Below the pieces are notes generated by a model. It was not told the origin of the DNA. It did no database searches and was given only the letters and a program-made list of their open reading frames with translations. Shown piece by piece: positions 1-7,446 of a DNA stretch of 22,000 nt. Source of the stretch: Porphyra umbilicalis (Eukaryota; Rhodophyta; Bangiophyceae; Bangiales; Bangiaceae); assembly GCA_002049455.2 (NCBI GenBank), contig MF385003.1, positions 122,001-144,000 on the forward strand. The letters run 5' to 3'. Made by a program: the position numbers and the translations under genes. How positions within the stretch are numbered: position 1 is the first letter of the stretch; each line of letters opens with the position of its first letter.

Positions 1-1190
1 TAAAAACTAAAGATGAAGCTATTCGAGCGCAAAAGTATGAAACAGCAGAGCAATATAGGGCTAGAGAAATGGAGATTAAAGCACAAATAGCCGCAATTGC
101 TCAAAGTAAAAAAAATGAGCCTGATTTAAATCTTGAAGATCCAGTTGTAACAGAAGATGATATTGCTGAAATTGTTGCAGCCTGGACGGGAATTCCTGTA
201 ACTAAGCTTACTAAGAGTGAGTCAGAAAAATTGATGCACATGGAGGAAACACTTCATGGACGTATAATTGGCCAAGATGAAGCTGTTGTTGCTGTCTCAA
301 GAGCAATAAGACGTGCAAGAGTTGGTCTTAAAAATCCTAATAGACCAATTGCAAGCTTTATTTTTTCTGGACCTACAGGTGTTGGTAAAACTGAGCTAAC
401 AAAAGCACTTGCATCGTACTTCTTTGGTTCAGAAGCTTCAATGATAAGACTAGATATGTCTGAATATATGGAAAGACATACTGTGTCCAAATTAATTGGA
501 TCTCCTCCTGGGTACGTAGGATATAGTGAAGGAGGTTATTTAACTGAAGCTGTAAGAAAAAAACCATATACAGTAATTCTATTTGATGAAATTGAAAAAG
601 CTCATCCTGACATATTCAATCTACTACTTCAAATTTTGGAAGATGGTAGATTGACAGATGCTAAAGGTAGGACTATCGATTTCAAAAATACACTTCTTAT
701 TATGACTTCTAATATTGGATCTAAAGTTATTGAAAAAGGTGGTGGCAGTTTAGGATTCGAATTATCAGAAGATCAAACAGAGTCCCAGTATACAAGAGTG
801 AGATCTTTAGTAAATGAAGAATTAAAGCAATATTTTAGACCAGAGTTTTTAAATAGACTTGATGAAATCATTGTATTCCGTCAGCTAACTAAAGACGAAG
901 TTCGAGAAATTGCTGAATTAATGCTTAATGAAGTTTTTGCAAGAATCAAGCAGCAAGATATTCAACTAAATGTAACAGAGCGCTTTAAGGAAAGATTAGT
1001 AGAGGAAGGTTATAATCCAAGTTATGGAGCTCGACCATTAAGAAGAGCAGTAATGAGACTATTAGAAGATAGTTTAGCGGAAGAAGTCCTGTCTGGTAAA
1101 ATTAAAGCTGGCGATAGTGCGGTTGTAGATGTTACAAATGAAGGAGAAGTTACAGTATTACTAGGTGAAAAATTAGAATTATTAACCTGA
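1..1190 (+). CDS. clpC: ClpC, Hsp100/ClpC AAA+ chaperone subunit of the Clp protease (partial, 5' end cut by window)
   Basis: This is the C-terminal part of the ATP-dependent unfoldase that feeds substrates to the ClpP peptidase in the plastid stroma. The frame is open from the window edge: codons from base 3 read [20 protein letters not shown] and run without a stop into the methionine at 69, so 69 is internal and not the start. What remains (about 395 residues) is the end of the first ATPase domain and middle region, then the complete second ATPase domain. That domain shows a Walker A ([11 protein letters not shown], near 367-400), a Walker B ([10 protein letters not shown], near 577-606), a sensor segment ([10 protein letters not shown]) and the C-terminal subdomain motif YGARPLRR. 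No degradation signal or break is visible. The gene ends 128 bases before trnF, with an 11-bp inverted repeat between them. The family assignment is secure. ClpB is unlikely because the linker and C-terminus fit ClpC. Confidence 0.97.
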   Translation, partial: KTKDEAIRAQKYETAEQYRAREMEIKAQIAAIAQSKKNEPDLNLEDPVVTEDDIAEIVAAWTGIPVTKLTKSESEKLMHMEETLHGRIIGQDEAVVAVSRAIRRARVGLKNPNRPIASFIFSGPTGVGKTELTKALASYFFGSEASMIRLDMSEYMERHTVSKLIGSPPGYVGYSEGGYLTEAVRKKPYTVILFDEIEKAHPDIFNLLLQILEDGRLTDAKGRTIDFKNTLLIMTSNIGSKVIEKGGGSLGFELSEDQTESQYTRVRSLVNEELKQYFRPEFLNRLDEIIVFRQLTKDEVREIAELMLNEVFARIKQQDIQLNVTERFKERLVEEGYNPSYGARPLRRAVMRLLEDSLAEEVLSGKIKAGDSAVVDVTNEGEVTVLLGEKLELLT

Positions 1191-1215
1191 AAACCGTAAT
1201 TATATTATAAATAAT

Positions 1216-1246
1216 AAGCATTTAATATTATATACATTAAATGCTT
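1216..1246 (+). terminator. Inverted repeat downstream of clpC
   Basis: Two perfect 11-base arms, AAGCATTTAAT at 1216-1226 and ATTAAATGCTT at 1236-1246, flank a 9-base loop. The repeat starts 25 bases after the clpC stop, so it could form the 3' end hairpin of the clpC mRNA. No long T run follows, so it may stabilise or process the 3' end rather than act as a classical intrinsic terminator. Confidence 0.5.
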
Positions 1247-1272
1247 TAAAAATAAAAAGTCTTAATATGGGT

Positions 1273-1281
1273 TGCTATAAT
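1273..1281 (+). promoter_or_regulatory. Extended -10 promoter element for trnF
   Basis: TGCTATAAT at 1273-1281 matches the TGnTATAAT extended -10 element of sigma-70-type polymerases. It lies 37 bases before the tRNA, so a transcript would carry a leader of about 30 bases. No convincing -35 box is visible, which fits an extended -10 promoter. The assignment is inferred from sequence alone. Confidence 0.45.
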
Positions 1282-1318
1282 TAGTAACCTCTGATATTCT
1301 TTATTTGTATATGATTAA

Positions 1319-1391
1319 GCCGGGATAGCTCAGTTGGTAGAGCAGTGGATTGAAGATCCTCGTGTCACCAGTTCAAATCTGGTTCTTGGCA
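1319..1391 (+). tRNA. trnF-GAA: tRNA-Phe (GAA)
   Basis: A 73-nt cloverleaf can be drawn. The 7-bp acceptor GCCGGGA pairs with TCTTGGC, followed by an A discriminator. The D arm reads GCTCAGTTGGTAGAGC, the anticodon loop TTGAAGA carries GAA, and the T arm contains GTTCAAATC. No CCA is encoded. It decodes phenylalanine. The tRNA ends 3 bases before the stop codon of dnaB, which runs on the opposite strand. Confidence 0.97.
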
Positions 1392-1394
1392 TAT

Positions 1395-3101
1395 TTAAAC
1401 ATTCAAAAAATTAGCTAAATTAGAATCAAATTTTAACTGAAATGTTCCTAGTGGACCATTTCTATGTTTTGCTACTATGATTTCTGTCATATCTTCCATT
1501 TCTATTTCTTTATTATAATAGCTTTCTCTATATAACATGATCACCAAATCAGCATCTTGTTCTATAGAATTATGAACGATAATATTATTTGCAATGAAAT
1601 TAGGTATAGGATAAGTTGTGAAATCAAAAACATTTTCAAATTTAGAGATACGGATAGTGATAAGAGGTTCAAAATTACATAATGAAAAAGATAGGCAATT
1701 CAATAAATACTGTTTTCTTTTATTTAGTTTAAACTGTAATTGAGTAGTAATCATATCATTACATAATATTTGATCGCATCGTTGCCAGCCACGTAATGTT
1801 AATATTTTATGATTACTAGTTAACTCTAAATATTTATCTGAGTTTGTCCTAACTTTATATGTGGTTTTCCTATTTTGCCTTGATACATATGCTTTTCCTA
1901 TCCCAAATATTTGATTAATCTTTTTATTGAAATTATATACTTGAGATTTGTGAATACTAAAATCAAAAAAAGGTTTACTAATTTGACTACACATAATATA
2001 GTTAAATTTTGATATGCATCCACTCTCTCTCAAATCTGATAATAGCGGTCTTTTGTTATGACGACTTTCAAGATTTCTATTAAGTTGAGAGAGAACTAAA
2101 ATAGGTAGATCTAATTCTCTAGCCAAGATTTTTAGTGATCTTGTAATTAGTGAAAGTTCTTGTGACCTATTGTTTGACTCTCTACTATCTTGTAATAATT
2201 GTAAGTAATCTATAATAATTAGCTCAATTTTTTTCCCCTGCAACTTTAATAATTTTACTTTTGTCTTTATAATATCACAAGAAATTTCTGCACTGTCATC
2301 AATATAAAAATTTAAATTAGCCAAAATCTTGCTTTCGTCTACAACGTTTTGCCATTCTATATTAGTCAACTTTCCTGATTGAATTTTTTGACTATTTAAA
2401 TGACATTCCTGAGCTAAGATTCTTCTTAATAACTGTTCTGTAGACATTTCTAAGCTAAATAATATTACATAATATTGGCTAGTTTTAATAATATTTCTTG
2501 TAATGTTAATCGCGAAAGCCGTTTTGCCCATAGAAGGCCGCCCTGCAATTATAATTAGATCAGATTTTTGAAAACCATTTGTAATTAAATCTAACTTAGA
2601 GAAACCAGAAAAAATACTATTACTGATACTGACTTTTTTTTTTGTATCAAGATTAACTAGTAACTTGGCAAAAGTTTTGGCTAAATTATTCGTTTCTTTA
2701 TCCTCTAAAACTTCATAGGCCATTGTTAACTGATTAGTGGCTGACGTTATTGAGTTTTGCATAATTGGTTCTCTGGAACAACTAATAAGACATAATGCAT
2801 CACCAGATTTTAATAGCAATCTTTTAATATAATTATCTAGAATAACTGTTGAATACTCGTATATAATATTAGACGTTGGTGACCTGTCAATTAATTTTAT
2901 AATTGTTTCCAGTTTACCTAATTGTGTCACTAAATTTTTTGTATTTAACATAGACAAAAAATTTGCTAAACTAATTTTGTCAATTGGATTAATAGTTTCT
3001 AGTATTGCTCTATAAAGTAAAGAATTGCTTTTAAAATAAAAAAAATCTGGTGATAATCTTTCTATGTGTTTTAACAAATCATTTAATTCTTGAGTTAACA
3101 T
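1395..3101 (-). CDS. dnaB: Replicative DNA helicase DnaB with in-frame mini-intein
   Basis: This is the hexameric 5'-3' helicase expected to unwind plastid DNA at replication forks. Of 568 encoded residues, 150 (about 362-511) form an intein, leaving a spliced protein of about 418 residues, slightly shorter than typical bacterial DnaB. The N-terminal primase-interaction domain (roughly 1-130) is divergent. The RecA-like domain has a Walker A ([10 protein letters not shown], 186-195), a Walker B ([12 protein letters not shown], 292-303) and the downstream SQLNR motif (338-342). The intein splits RESG from SIEQDAD, and the C-extein ends with the KHRNGPLG arginine-finger region (about 544-551). 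All extein motifs keep frame across the insertion, so splicing would give an intact helicase. The gene lies downstream of rpl9 on the same strand, 112 bases away, and its 3' end faces trnF. Nuclear-encoded phage-type helicases are the alternative in other plastid lineages. Confidence 0.97.
   Translation of the reverse strand: MLTQELNDLLKHIERLSPDFFYFKSNSLLYRAILETINPIDKISLANFLSMLNTKNLVTQLGKLETIIKLIDRSPTSNIIYEYSTVILDNYIKRLLLKSGDALCLISCSREPIMQNSITSATNQLTMAYEVLEDKETNNLAKTFAKLLVNLDTKKKVSISNSIFSGFSKLDLITNGFQKSDLIIIAGRPSMGKTAFAINITRNIIKTSQYYVILFSLEMSTEQLLRRILAQECHLNSQKIQSGKLTNIEWQNVVDESKILANLNFYIDDSAEISCDIIKTKVKLLKLQGKKIELIIIDYLQLLQDSRESNNRSQELSLITRSLKILARELDLPILVLSQLNRNLESRHNKRPLLSDLRESGCISKFNYIMCSQISKPFFDFSIHKSQVYNFNKKINQIFGIGKAYVSRQNRKTTYKVRTNSDKYLELTSNHKILTLRGWQRCDQILCNDMITTQLQFKLNKRKQYLLNCLSFSLCNFEPLITIRISKFENVFDFTTYPIPNFIANNIIVHNSIEQDADLVIMLYRESYYNKEIEMEDMTEIIVAKHRNGPLGTFQLKFDSNLANFLNV
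1569..2018 (-). other. DnaB mini-intein (DnaB-b insertion site, 150 residues)
   Basis: This protein intron lies within dnaB. It begins with Cys1 (codon at 2016-2018) directly after Gly of RESG, and ends with His149-Asn150 (Asn codon at 1569-1571), followed by Ser as the +1 nucleophile. Block B is visible as TSNHKILT near intein residues 67-74 with the conserved T-x-x-H. Blocks F/G read [25 protein letters not shown] near residues 130-150. All residues needed for standard Cys/Asn/Ser protein splicing are present. There is no LAGLIDADG homing endonuclease domain, so it can splice but not home by itself. The same insertion point and the 150-residue length are known for the Porphyra purpurea plastid DnaB intein. 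Related inteins occupy this site in cyanobacteria and cryptophyte plastids. Confidence 0.95.
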
Positions 3102-3137
3102 TCCACTAATTAATATTTTCTCAGCAAGTATATTATT

Positions 3138-3175
3138 AGGAGGTAAATACTTATAAATATGGATTATTTCCTCCT
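3138..3175 (-). other. Hairpin with AGGAGG in the rpl9-dnaB intercistronic region
   Basis: On the minus strand, AGGAGGAAAT (3175-3166) pairs with ATTTACCTCCT (3148-3138), leaving one bulged A. The loop is 17 bases. It lies 36 bases upstream of the dnaB start codon. On the plus strand the stem is followed by a T run at 3175-3180. The AGGAGG resembles a Shine-Dalgarno sequence but is about 65 bases from the dnaB ATG, too far to act there. It may be an rpl9 3'-end or processing hairpin. Confidence 0.4.
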
Positions 3176-3213
3176 TTTTTATATTATTGTATTAATAATA
3201 GGTACTTCTTTTT

Positions 3214-3681
3214 TTAAGTTGCTTCTGGAAGAACTTGTAGTTGAATATTTGCAGTCATTTGATTAAATAGTTTAATTTCAATATTATAAAGACCAATAGT
3301 TTTAATTTCTGGTAAGAAAATATTTTGCTTATCCACATCTATATCTGTAGTGTTTTTAATAATTTGTGAAATTTCTCTTTCTGTTACGCTACCAAAAATG
3401 TTTTCTCCATCACCAGTTTTCTTACTGATACTAAATTTTTGGATTTCTTCTAAAAGCTGCTGTGTTTTTCTTGCATTTTCTTTTGCAAAGTTCATTTTTT
3501 TCTCTTTAATGGCAGCATATAATTTCTGTTGATTCAATATACCTGTGGTTGCAACTGATGCCATTTTATTAGGAATTAAGAAATTTCTTGCGTAACCTGT
3601 AGCAACCTTTATAACATCATTACTTTTGCCAAGTTTTTGAATGTTTTCTTTTAATACAATCCGAATAACTTTTTTACTCAT
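3214..3681 (-). CDS. rpl9: 50S ribosomal protein L9
   Basis: This is a large-subunit ribosomal protein that binds 23S rRNA domain V near the L1 stalk. At 155 residues it is close to the bacterial length of about 150. The N-terminal domain carries the L9 signature: an IRIVLKENIQKLGKSNDVIKV-like start and GYARNFLIPNKMA near residues 29-41. A lysine-rich connecting helix follows (about 45-75), then the C-terminal domain with FGSVTEREI (about 95-105). The start at 3681 puts the first residues exactly at the family N-terminus (MSKKVIRIVL). It lies upstream of dnaB on the same strand, so the two may share a transcript; rpl9-dnaB adjacency is also common in bacteria. The upstream region contains a 12-bp palindrome, GTTTATATAAAC, at 3724-3735. 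Confidence 0.97.
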   Translation of the reverse strand: MSKKVIRIVLKENIQKLGKSNDVIKVATGYARNFLIPNKMASVATTGILNQQKLYAAIKEKKMNFAKENARKTQQLLEEIQKFSISKKTGDGENIFGSVTEREISQIIKNTTDIDVDKQNIFLPEIKTIGLYNIEIKLFNQMTANIQLQVLPEAT

Positions 3682-3805
3682 TTTTTATTTTTGAAAAAGA
3701 TAAATATGTTTTTTTAGTATACTGTTTATATAAACATTTTGACAGGCGAATTCTGTTTAATGTCACAATACTTTTTTAGTGTCATGCTCGATTTTCTGTT
3801 TTTTC

Positions 3806-3814
3806 TGATATAAT
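3806..3814 (+). promoter_or_regulatory. Extended -10 promoter element for trnS(GGA)
   Basis: TGATATAAT at 3806-3814 is a perfect extended -10 element ending 26 bases before trnS. No -35 hexamer is evident at 16-18 bases upstream. A consensus-like TTGACA exists at 3739-3744 but is too far away to pair with this -10. Confidence 0.5.
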
Positions 3815-3840
3815 CTATCTAATGCTAAGCTTGCAGTATA

Positions 3841-3927
3841 GGAGAGATGGCCGAGTGGTTGAAGGCGCAGCATTGGAAATGCTGTTTAGGAGCAATCTTA
3901 ACGAGGGTTCGAATCCCTCTCTCTCCG
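3841..3927 (+). tRNA. trnS-GGA: tRNA-Ser (GGA)
   Basis: An 87-nt class II tRNA with a long variable arm, as expected for serine. The acceptor GGAGAGA pairs with TCTCTCC, with discriminator G. The anticodon loop TTGGAAA carries GGA, and the T arm contains GGTTCGAATCC. No CCA is encoded. Its 3' end is 10 bases from the stop codon of the convergent moeB gene. Confidence 0.97.
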
Positions 3928-3937
3928 CATAATTCAA

Positions 3938-5089
3938 TTATGAAAAGCTCTTTACATATAATTTTTTATTACCTATTATATTTTTCCAAGAGTTTAAACC
4001 TCCTTTTACCCTAATAACATTAAATTTATGCCTCTTTAAAAAATTGTAAGCAAATATTGATCTAGAATCTAAACTACAATAAATAAAGCTAATCTTATCT
4101 TGTAAATGTAAATCTAAATAATATTCTTTCTTCATATCTCCTAAAGGCAAATTTATTGCTTGATCTAAATGACTTTCTTTGTACTCTTCGCTACTCCTAA
4201 CATCTAATACAATGTATTTTAAGCTATTCCGACATAATTTATTTTGAAATTCTGTAACATCAATTTCTTGCATAGAATAACTCTTATCACCAACACCTGG
4301 CTCTTCAACTTTTCTTTCAGGTGGAGATAAAATAAACTGAGTATGAACAATTTTGAATTTTTCGAAGGAAAGTGTCATAGCATTATATTTTAAAATAATA
4401 CCACTTAAGATAGATTTATAGCCAAGAATTATTTTAATAGCTTCAGTTGCTTGAAGTGTACCTATAATGCCTGGTAAAAGCCCTAAAACTCCTGCATTGC
4501 TACACGTATCTTCTGCAGTATTTTCGATTTCAATACTATTATGAAAATCTCTGTATTTAGGCCCCCCTTGATAGTTAAAAGTGCTCACTTGTCCTTCAAA
4601 TTGAAAAATAGCGCCATAAATATGGATTTTATTTAATTCAAGACAGCTATCACTAATAACATACCTAGTCTGAAAGTTATCAGTACCATCTATAATAATA
4701 TCATACTCTCTAATAATTTCTATTGCATTACTAGAGCTTAATCTTGTATTAAATAGCTGAACATTGCATTTTGGGTTAATCTCTAATATCTTTTTTTCAG
4801 CAATACAGGCTTTTGATAATCCTATATCATTAGTTGTATATAAAATTTGTCTCTGTAAATTTGAAATATCTATTATGTCATTATCTACTATTCCAATTGT
4901 ACCAATGCCAGAAGCAGCAAGATATATGAGTGCAGGCGATCCTAATCCACCAGCTCCAACACATAGTATTCTGGATTTTTTTAACCTTTCTTGTCCTTCT
5001 AATTGAATCTGGGGTAAGATAAGATGCTTAGAATACCTTGTATATTCTTCTAATGAATATGTTGTATATTTTGCTCTGAAATTAAGCAT
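3938..5089 (-). CDS. moeB: MoeB/ThiF-family E1-like adenylyltransferase with C-terminal rhodanese domain
   Basis: This enzyme adenylates the C-terminal glycine of a ubiquitin-like sulfur carrier (MoaD or ThiS), with sulfur supplied through the rhodanese domain. At 383 residues it has a ThiF/E1 fold (about 15-250) with the ATP-binding motif VGAGGLGSP (44-52), the D-x-D-N-L-QRQ region (VDNDIIDISNLQRQ, 68-81), DGTDN (134-138) and the TCSNAGVLG segment with a candidate catalytic Cys196. A rhodanese-like domain follows (about 270-375) with Cys338 in the loop CSLDSRS. Compared with E. coli MoeB, the zinc-binding CxxC of the GPCYRC region reads GPKYRD here, and I see no second CxxC. It follows the ferredoxin gene by 41 bases on the same strand, suggesting co-transcription. 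Because thiS lies about 5 kb away, a ThiF role is as likely as a molybdopterin role. The symbol follows red-algal plastid usage. Confidence 0.92.
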   Translation of the reverse strand: MLNFRAKYTTYSLEEYTRYSKHLILPQIQLEGQERLKKSRILCVGAGGLGSPALIYLAASGIGTIGIVDNDIIDISNLQRQILYTTNDIGLSKACIAEKKILEINPKCNVQLFNTRLSSSNAIEIIREYDIIIDGTDNFQTRYVISDSCLELNKIHIYGAIFQFEGQVSTFNYQGGPKYRDFHNSIEIENTAEDTCSNAGVLGLLPGIIGTLQATEAIKIILGYKSILSGIILKYNAMTLSFEKFKIVHTQFILSPPERKVEEPGVGDKSYSMQEIDVTEFQNKLCRNSLKYIVLDVRSSEEYKESHLDQAINLPLGDMKKEYYLDLHLQDKISFIYCSLDSRSIFAYNFLKRHKFNVIRVKGGLNSWKNIIGNKKLYVKSFS

Positions 5090-5130
5090 GACAATTTACA
5101 AGTTAGTTAATGAAAAAGTCAGTAGTTGCT

Positions 5131-5358
5131 TTATGTCAACTGTCTCTGCAAATTTGGCTCTTCTTTATCTAAAATAGCCCCTTCTGTGGGACAAACTTGA
5201 AGGCAAATACTGCAATCAATACAAGCAGCAAAATCTATCCAATACCAATCCTTTTTCATGTTGTTCTCCCCTTTGCCTTTGTGTATACAGGACACTGGGC
5301 ATGCATTTACGCATTCGGCAACTCCAATACACTTTTCTGTTACAATTGTATGAGACAT
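5131..5358 (-). CDS. Small bacterial-type ferredoxin with two Fe-S cluster motifs (75 aa)
   Basis: A 75-residue soluble electron carrier with eight cysteines in two groups. The second group is standard: C46-x2-C49-x2-C52-x3-C56-Pro. The first reads C10-x5-C16-x3-C20-Pro-x2-C24, with Val at the place of the usual second cysteine (position 13). By the ferredoxin rule, C20 would complete the cluster of the second group, and C56 would complete the first. The first site would then have only three standard ligands, as in seven-iron ferredoxins, unless C24 substitutes. It is not PsaC, whose sequence and length (81 residues) differ. Close relatives are found in cyanobacteria, but I do not know an experimentally established partner. 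It probably shares a transcript with moeB downstream. Red-algal plastid annotations list it only as an ORF, so no symbol is given. Confidence 0.9.
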   Translation of the reverse strand: MSHTIVTEKCIGVAECVNACPVSCIHKGKGENNMKKDWYWIDFAACIDCSICLQVCPTEGAILDKEEPNLQRQLT

Positions 5359-5386
5359 ATTATTTAATTAATGAAAAAATAAGCTA

Positions 5387-5414
5387 TTTACATCTAGTAT
5401 TTTTGTTGTATACT
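5387..5414 (+). promoter_or_regulatory. Candidate sigma-70-type promoter for trnW
   Basis: TTTACA at 5387-5392 and TATACT at 5409-5414 are separated by 16 bases, close to the bacterial consensus. Transcription would start near 5421, about 50 bases before trnW. The region is AT-rich and also lies upstream of the divergent ferredoxin gene, so assignment is tentative. Confidence 0.4.
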
Positions 5415-5472
5415 AAATAAAGTCCAACTGTTTTAATTGTTAACATATATTTTTAGTTGACTTGTTTCTTAT

Positions 5473-5545
5473 GCGCCTTTAGTTCAGTTGGTAGAACGCA
5501 GGTCTCCAAAACCTGATGTCGAGGGTTCAAGTCCTTCAGGGCGCG
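5473..5545 (+). tRNA. trnW-CCA: tRNA-Trp (CCA)
   Basis: A 73-nt cloverleaf: acceptor GCGCCTT pairs with AGGGCGC (one U-G pair), discriminator G. The D arm reads AGTTCAGTTGGTAGAAC, the anticodon loop CTCCAAA carries CCA, and the T arm contains GGTTCAAGTCC. It lies upstream of the rpl11 cluster on the same strand, 242 bases away. Confidence 0.97.
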
Positions 5546-5600
5546 TCTAATTTGATTTAAGCTCAATATTTGAATTTGACGTTTTATAAATTTTAAAATG

Positions 5601-5649
5601 ATATTAGATAAAACCTGTCATTTTATATATTCTATATTTTATCTAGTAT
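5601..5649 (+). other. Inverted repeat between trnW and rpl11
   Basis: ATATTAGATAAAA at 5601-5613 pairs with TTTTATCTAGTAT at 5637-5649; 12 of 13 positions are Watson-Crick and one is U-G. The loop is 23 bases. It lies 55 bases after trnW and 138 bases before rpl11, so it could mark the end of a trnW transcript or lie in an rpl11 leader. I see no other feature in the rest of the 5546-5787 gap. Confidence 0.35.
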
Positions 5650-5787
5650 TATTGTTTGTTTAATATGTTATTATTGGTAAGTTAATTATATTAACTCTAT
5701 TTTTATTGCATATAAAGCATGTTGAATTAAGTAAAACAGTTATTTAATAGTCTTTTTGTTTATATAACCTTTGAAATTTAAAAAATT

Positions 5788-6213
5788 ATGGCCAAAAAAG
5801 TTACAGGTATCGTTAAGCTAGCACTAAATGCAGGTAAAGCTACCCCTGCTCCTCCAGTCGGGCCTGCCTTGGGACAACATGGTGTAAATATTGTTATGTT
5901 CTGTAAAGAATATAATGCCCGTACAGCAGATAAATCGGGACTAGTAATTCCTGTGGAAATTTTAGTATATGAAGATAGAAGCTTCTCTTTCATATTAAAA
6001 ACTCCACCTGCATCCGTGTTAATTGTGAAAGCCGCTGGTCTGAATAAAGGATCTGGTGAACCTAATACAAAAAAAATAGGTAGTATAACTACTAAGCAGC
6101 TTGAATCTATTGCTGAGACGAAATTGCCCGATTTGAATACAAAAAATTTATCTCAAGCTATGAAAATAGTTGGAGGAACTGCAAAAAATATGGGAATCTT
6201 AATAAAAGATTAA
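5788..6213 (+). CDS. rpl11: 50S ribosomal protein L11
   Basis: L11 binds the GTPase-associated centre of 23S rRNA. At 141 residues it has the normal bacterial length. The N-terminal domain shows the prolines and [13 protein letters not shown] motif (about 22-34). The C-terminal RNA-binding domain contains KTPPASVLI and the closing segment [14 protein letters not shown] (about 125-138). The start at 5788 gives [20 protein letters not shown], the family N-terminus. It is the first gene of rpl11-rpl1-rpl12, with rpl1 30 bases downstream. The cyanobacterial operon (secE, nusG, L11, L1, L10, L12) has lost secE, nusG and L10 here. Confidence 0.98.
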   Translation: MAKKVTGIVKLALNAGKATPAPPVGPALGQHGVNIVMFCKEYNARTADKSGLVIPVEILVYEDRSFSFILKTPPASVLIVKAAGLNKGSGEPNTKKIGSITTKQLESIAETKLPDLNTKNLSQAMKIVGGTAKNMGILIKD

Positions 6214-6243
6214 AAAATTTCAATTATACTTATTTCTTACTTT

Positions 6244-6933
6244 ATGAAAAAATTTTCACGTCGACTCAAAACTTTGAAATCTAAAGTTGATCCTAAACTA
6301 TATAGCTTAAATGAAGCTATAGCCATGCTACAAGCAACATCAAATGCAAAATTTACAGAGACTGCAGAAGCTCATATCTCTCTAGGATTGAATCCTAAGT
6401 ATGCAGATCAACAATTAAGAGCAACAGTTATTTTGCCAAAAGGAACTGGAAAATTAGTAAAAGTAGCAGTTATTGCTAAAGGTGAAAAGTTAACAGAAGC
6501 AATAAGTGCTGGGGCAGATATCAGTGGCTCAGAAGAATTAATTGATGAAATTTCTAGAGGCCGACTAGATTTTGATAAGTTAATAGCAACTCCGGATGTA
6601 ATGCCCTTAATTGCAAAATTAGGAAGAGTCTTAGGACCGAGAGGATTAATGCCATCACCAAAGGCGGGAACAGTTACTCTAGATATTATAAAGTCTATCA
6701 ATGAATTTAAAGGTGGTAAAGTTGAGTATAGGGTTGATAGAACCGGCATTATTCATGTTCCTTTTGGAAAATCTAGTTTTTCAGAAGGAGATTTACTTAT
6801 GAATTTGCAAACAATTAAAGATTCGATCGATAAAAATAAGCCGTCTGGTTCAAAAGGTAAATACTGGAAAACCTTTTTCATTTCTAGTACGATGGGGCCA
6901 TCTATTCAAATTGATATTACTAGCCTTTTATAA
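6244..6933 (+). CDS. rpl1: 50S ribosomal protein L1
   Basis: L1 forms the mobile L1 stalk of the large subunit near the E site. At 229 residues it matches bacterial L1 (about 230). The N-terminal half contains the [20 protein letters not shown] region. The central domain has [18 protein letters not shown] (about 136-153), the L1 signature, and the C-terminal part has [21 protein letters not shown] (split here as [12 protein letters not shown] and IIHVPFGK). It is the second gene of the cluster. A self-complementary CTATTTTAAAATAG lies at 6961-6974 between rpl1 and rpl12. In bacteria L1 can repress its own operon; whether this occurs here cannot be read from the sequence. Confidence 0.98.
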   Translation: MKKFSRRLKTLKSKVDPKLYSLNEAIAMLQATSNAKFTETAEAHISLGLNPKYADQQLRATVILPKGTGKLVKVAVIAKGEKLTEAISAGADISGSEELIDEISRGRLDFDKLIATPDVMPLIAKLGRVLGPRGLMPSPKAGTVTLDIIKSINEFKGGKVEYRVDRTGIIHVPFGKSSFSEGDLLMNLQTIKDSIDKNKPSGSKGKYWKTFFISSTMGPSIQIDITSLL

Positions 6934-7056
6934 AAACTTTGTATATAATTAAATAACTTGCTATTTTAAAATAGTAATTGGCTTTCAATAAAAGTCTAAG
7001 AATCTACTTATTATATCTTACCAGCAATAAATAGAGTTTTATATAACTTATTAATT

Positions 7057-7446
7057 ATGAGCACAAAAGTTGAAAATATCCTAGAAGAATTAAAGTCCTT
7101 AAATCTTCTAGAAGCCGCTGAATTAGTTAAGCAAATAGAAGAAACATTTGATGTAGATGCATCTGCTGCTTCTGGAGGAGTAATGATGGCAGCTCCATCA
7201 TCAGCGCCAGCTGCATCTGATGTTGAAGAAAAAACAGAATTTGATGTTGTTTTAGAAGAAGTTCCTGCACCTAAGAAAATAGCCGTCTTGAAAGTAGTGC
7301 GTTCACTTACTGGTTTAGGATTGAAAGAGGCAAAAGACTTAGTAGAGTCTGCTCCGAAAACTTTAAAAGAAGGTGCATCAAAAGATGATGCAGAAGCTAT
7401 GAAAAAGCAGTTGGAAGATGCTGGTGCAACAGTTGGTTTAAAATAA
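7057..7446 (+). CDS. rpl12: 50S ribosomal protein L7/L12
   Basis: This stalk protein recruits translation GTPases. At 129 residues it has an N-terminal dimerisation helix region (about 1-33, [18 protein letters not shown]), an alanine-rich flexible hinge (about 40-58) and the globular C-terminal domain with [20 protein letters not shown] (about 73-92). L10, its usual partner gene just upstream in bacteria, is absent from this window and is presumably nuclear-encoded. The gene ends within a long perfect inverted repeat that separates it from the convergent petD. Confidence 0.98.
   Translation: MSTKVENILEELKSLNLLEAAELVKQIEETFDVDASAASGGVMMAAPSSAPAASDVEEKTEFDVVLEEVPAPKKIAVLKVVRSLTGLGLKEAKDLVESAPKTLKEGASKDDAEAMKKQLEDAGATVGLK

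Noticed and set aside
3739..3744. Consensus TTGACA as the -35 of trnS(GGA)
   Set aside because: It is 64 bases upstream of the TATAAT at 3809, far beyond a workable spacer, and no good -10 follows it at 16-18 bases.
6408..6749. 113-codon open frame on the minus strand inside rpl1
   Set aside because: Antisense shadow of a well-conserved rpl1; no family resemblance.
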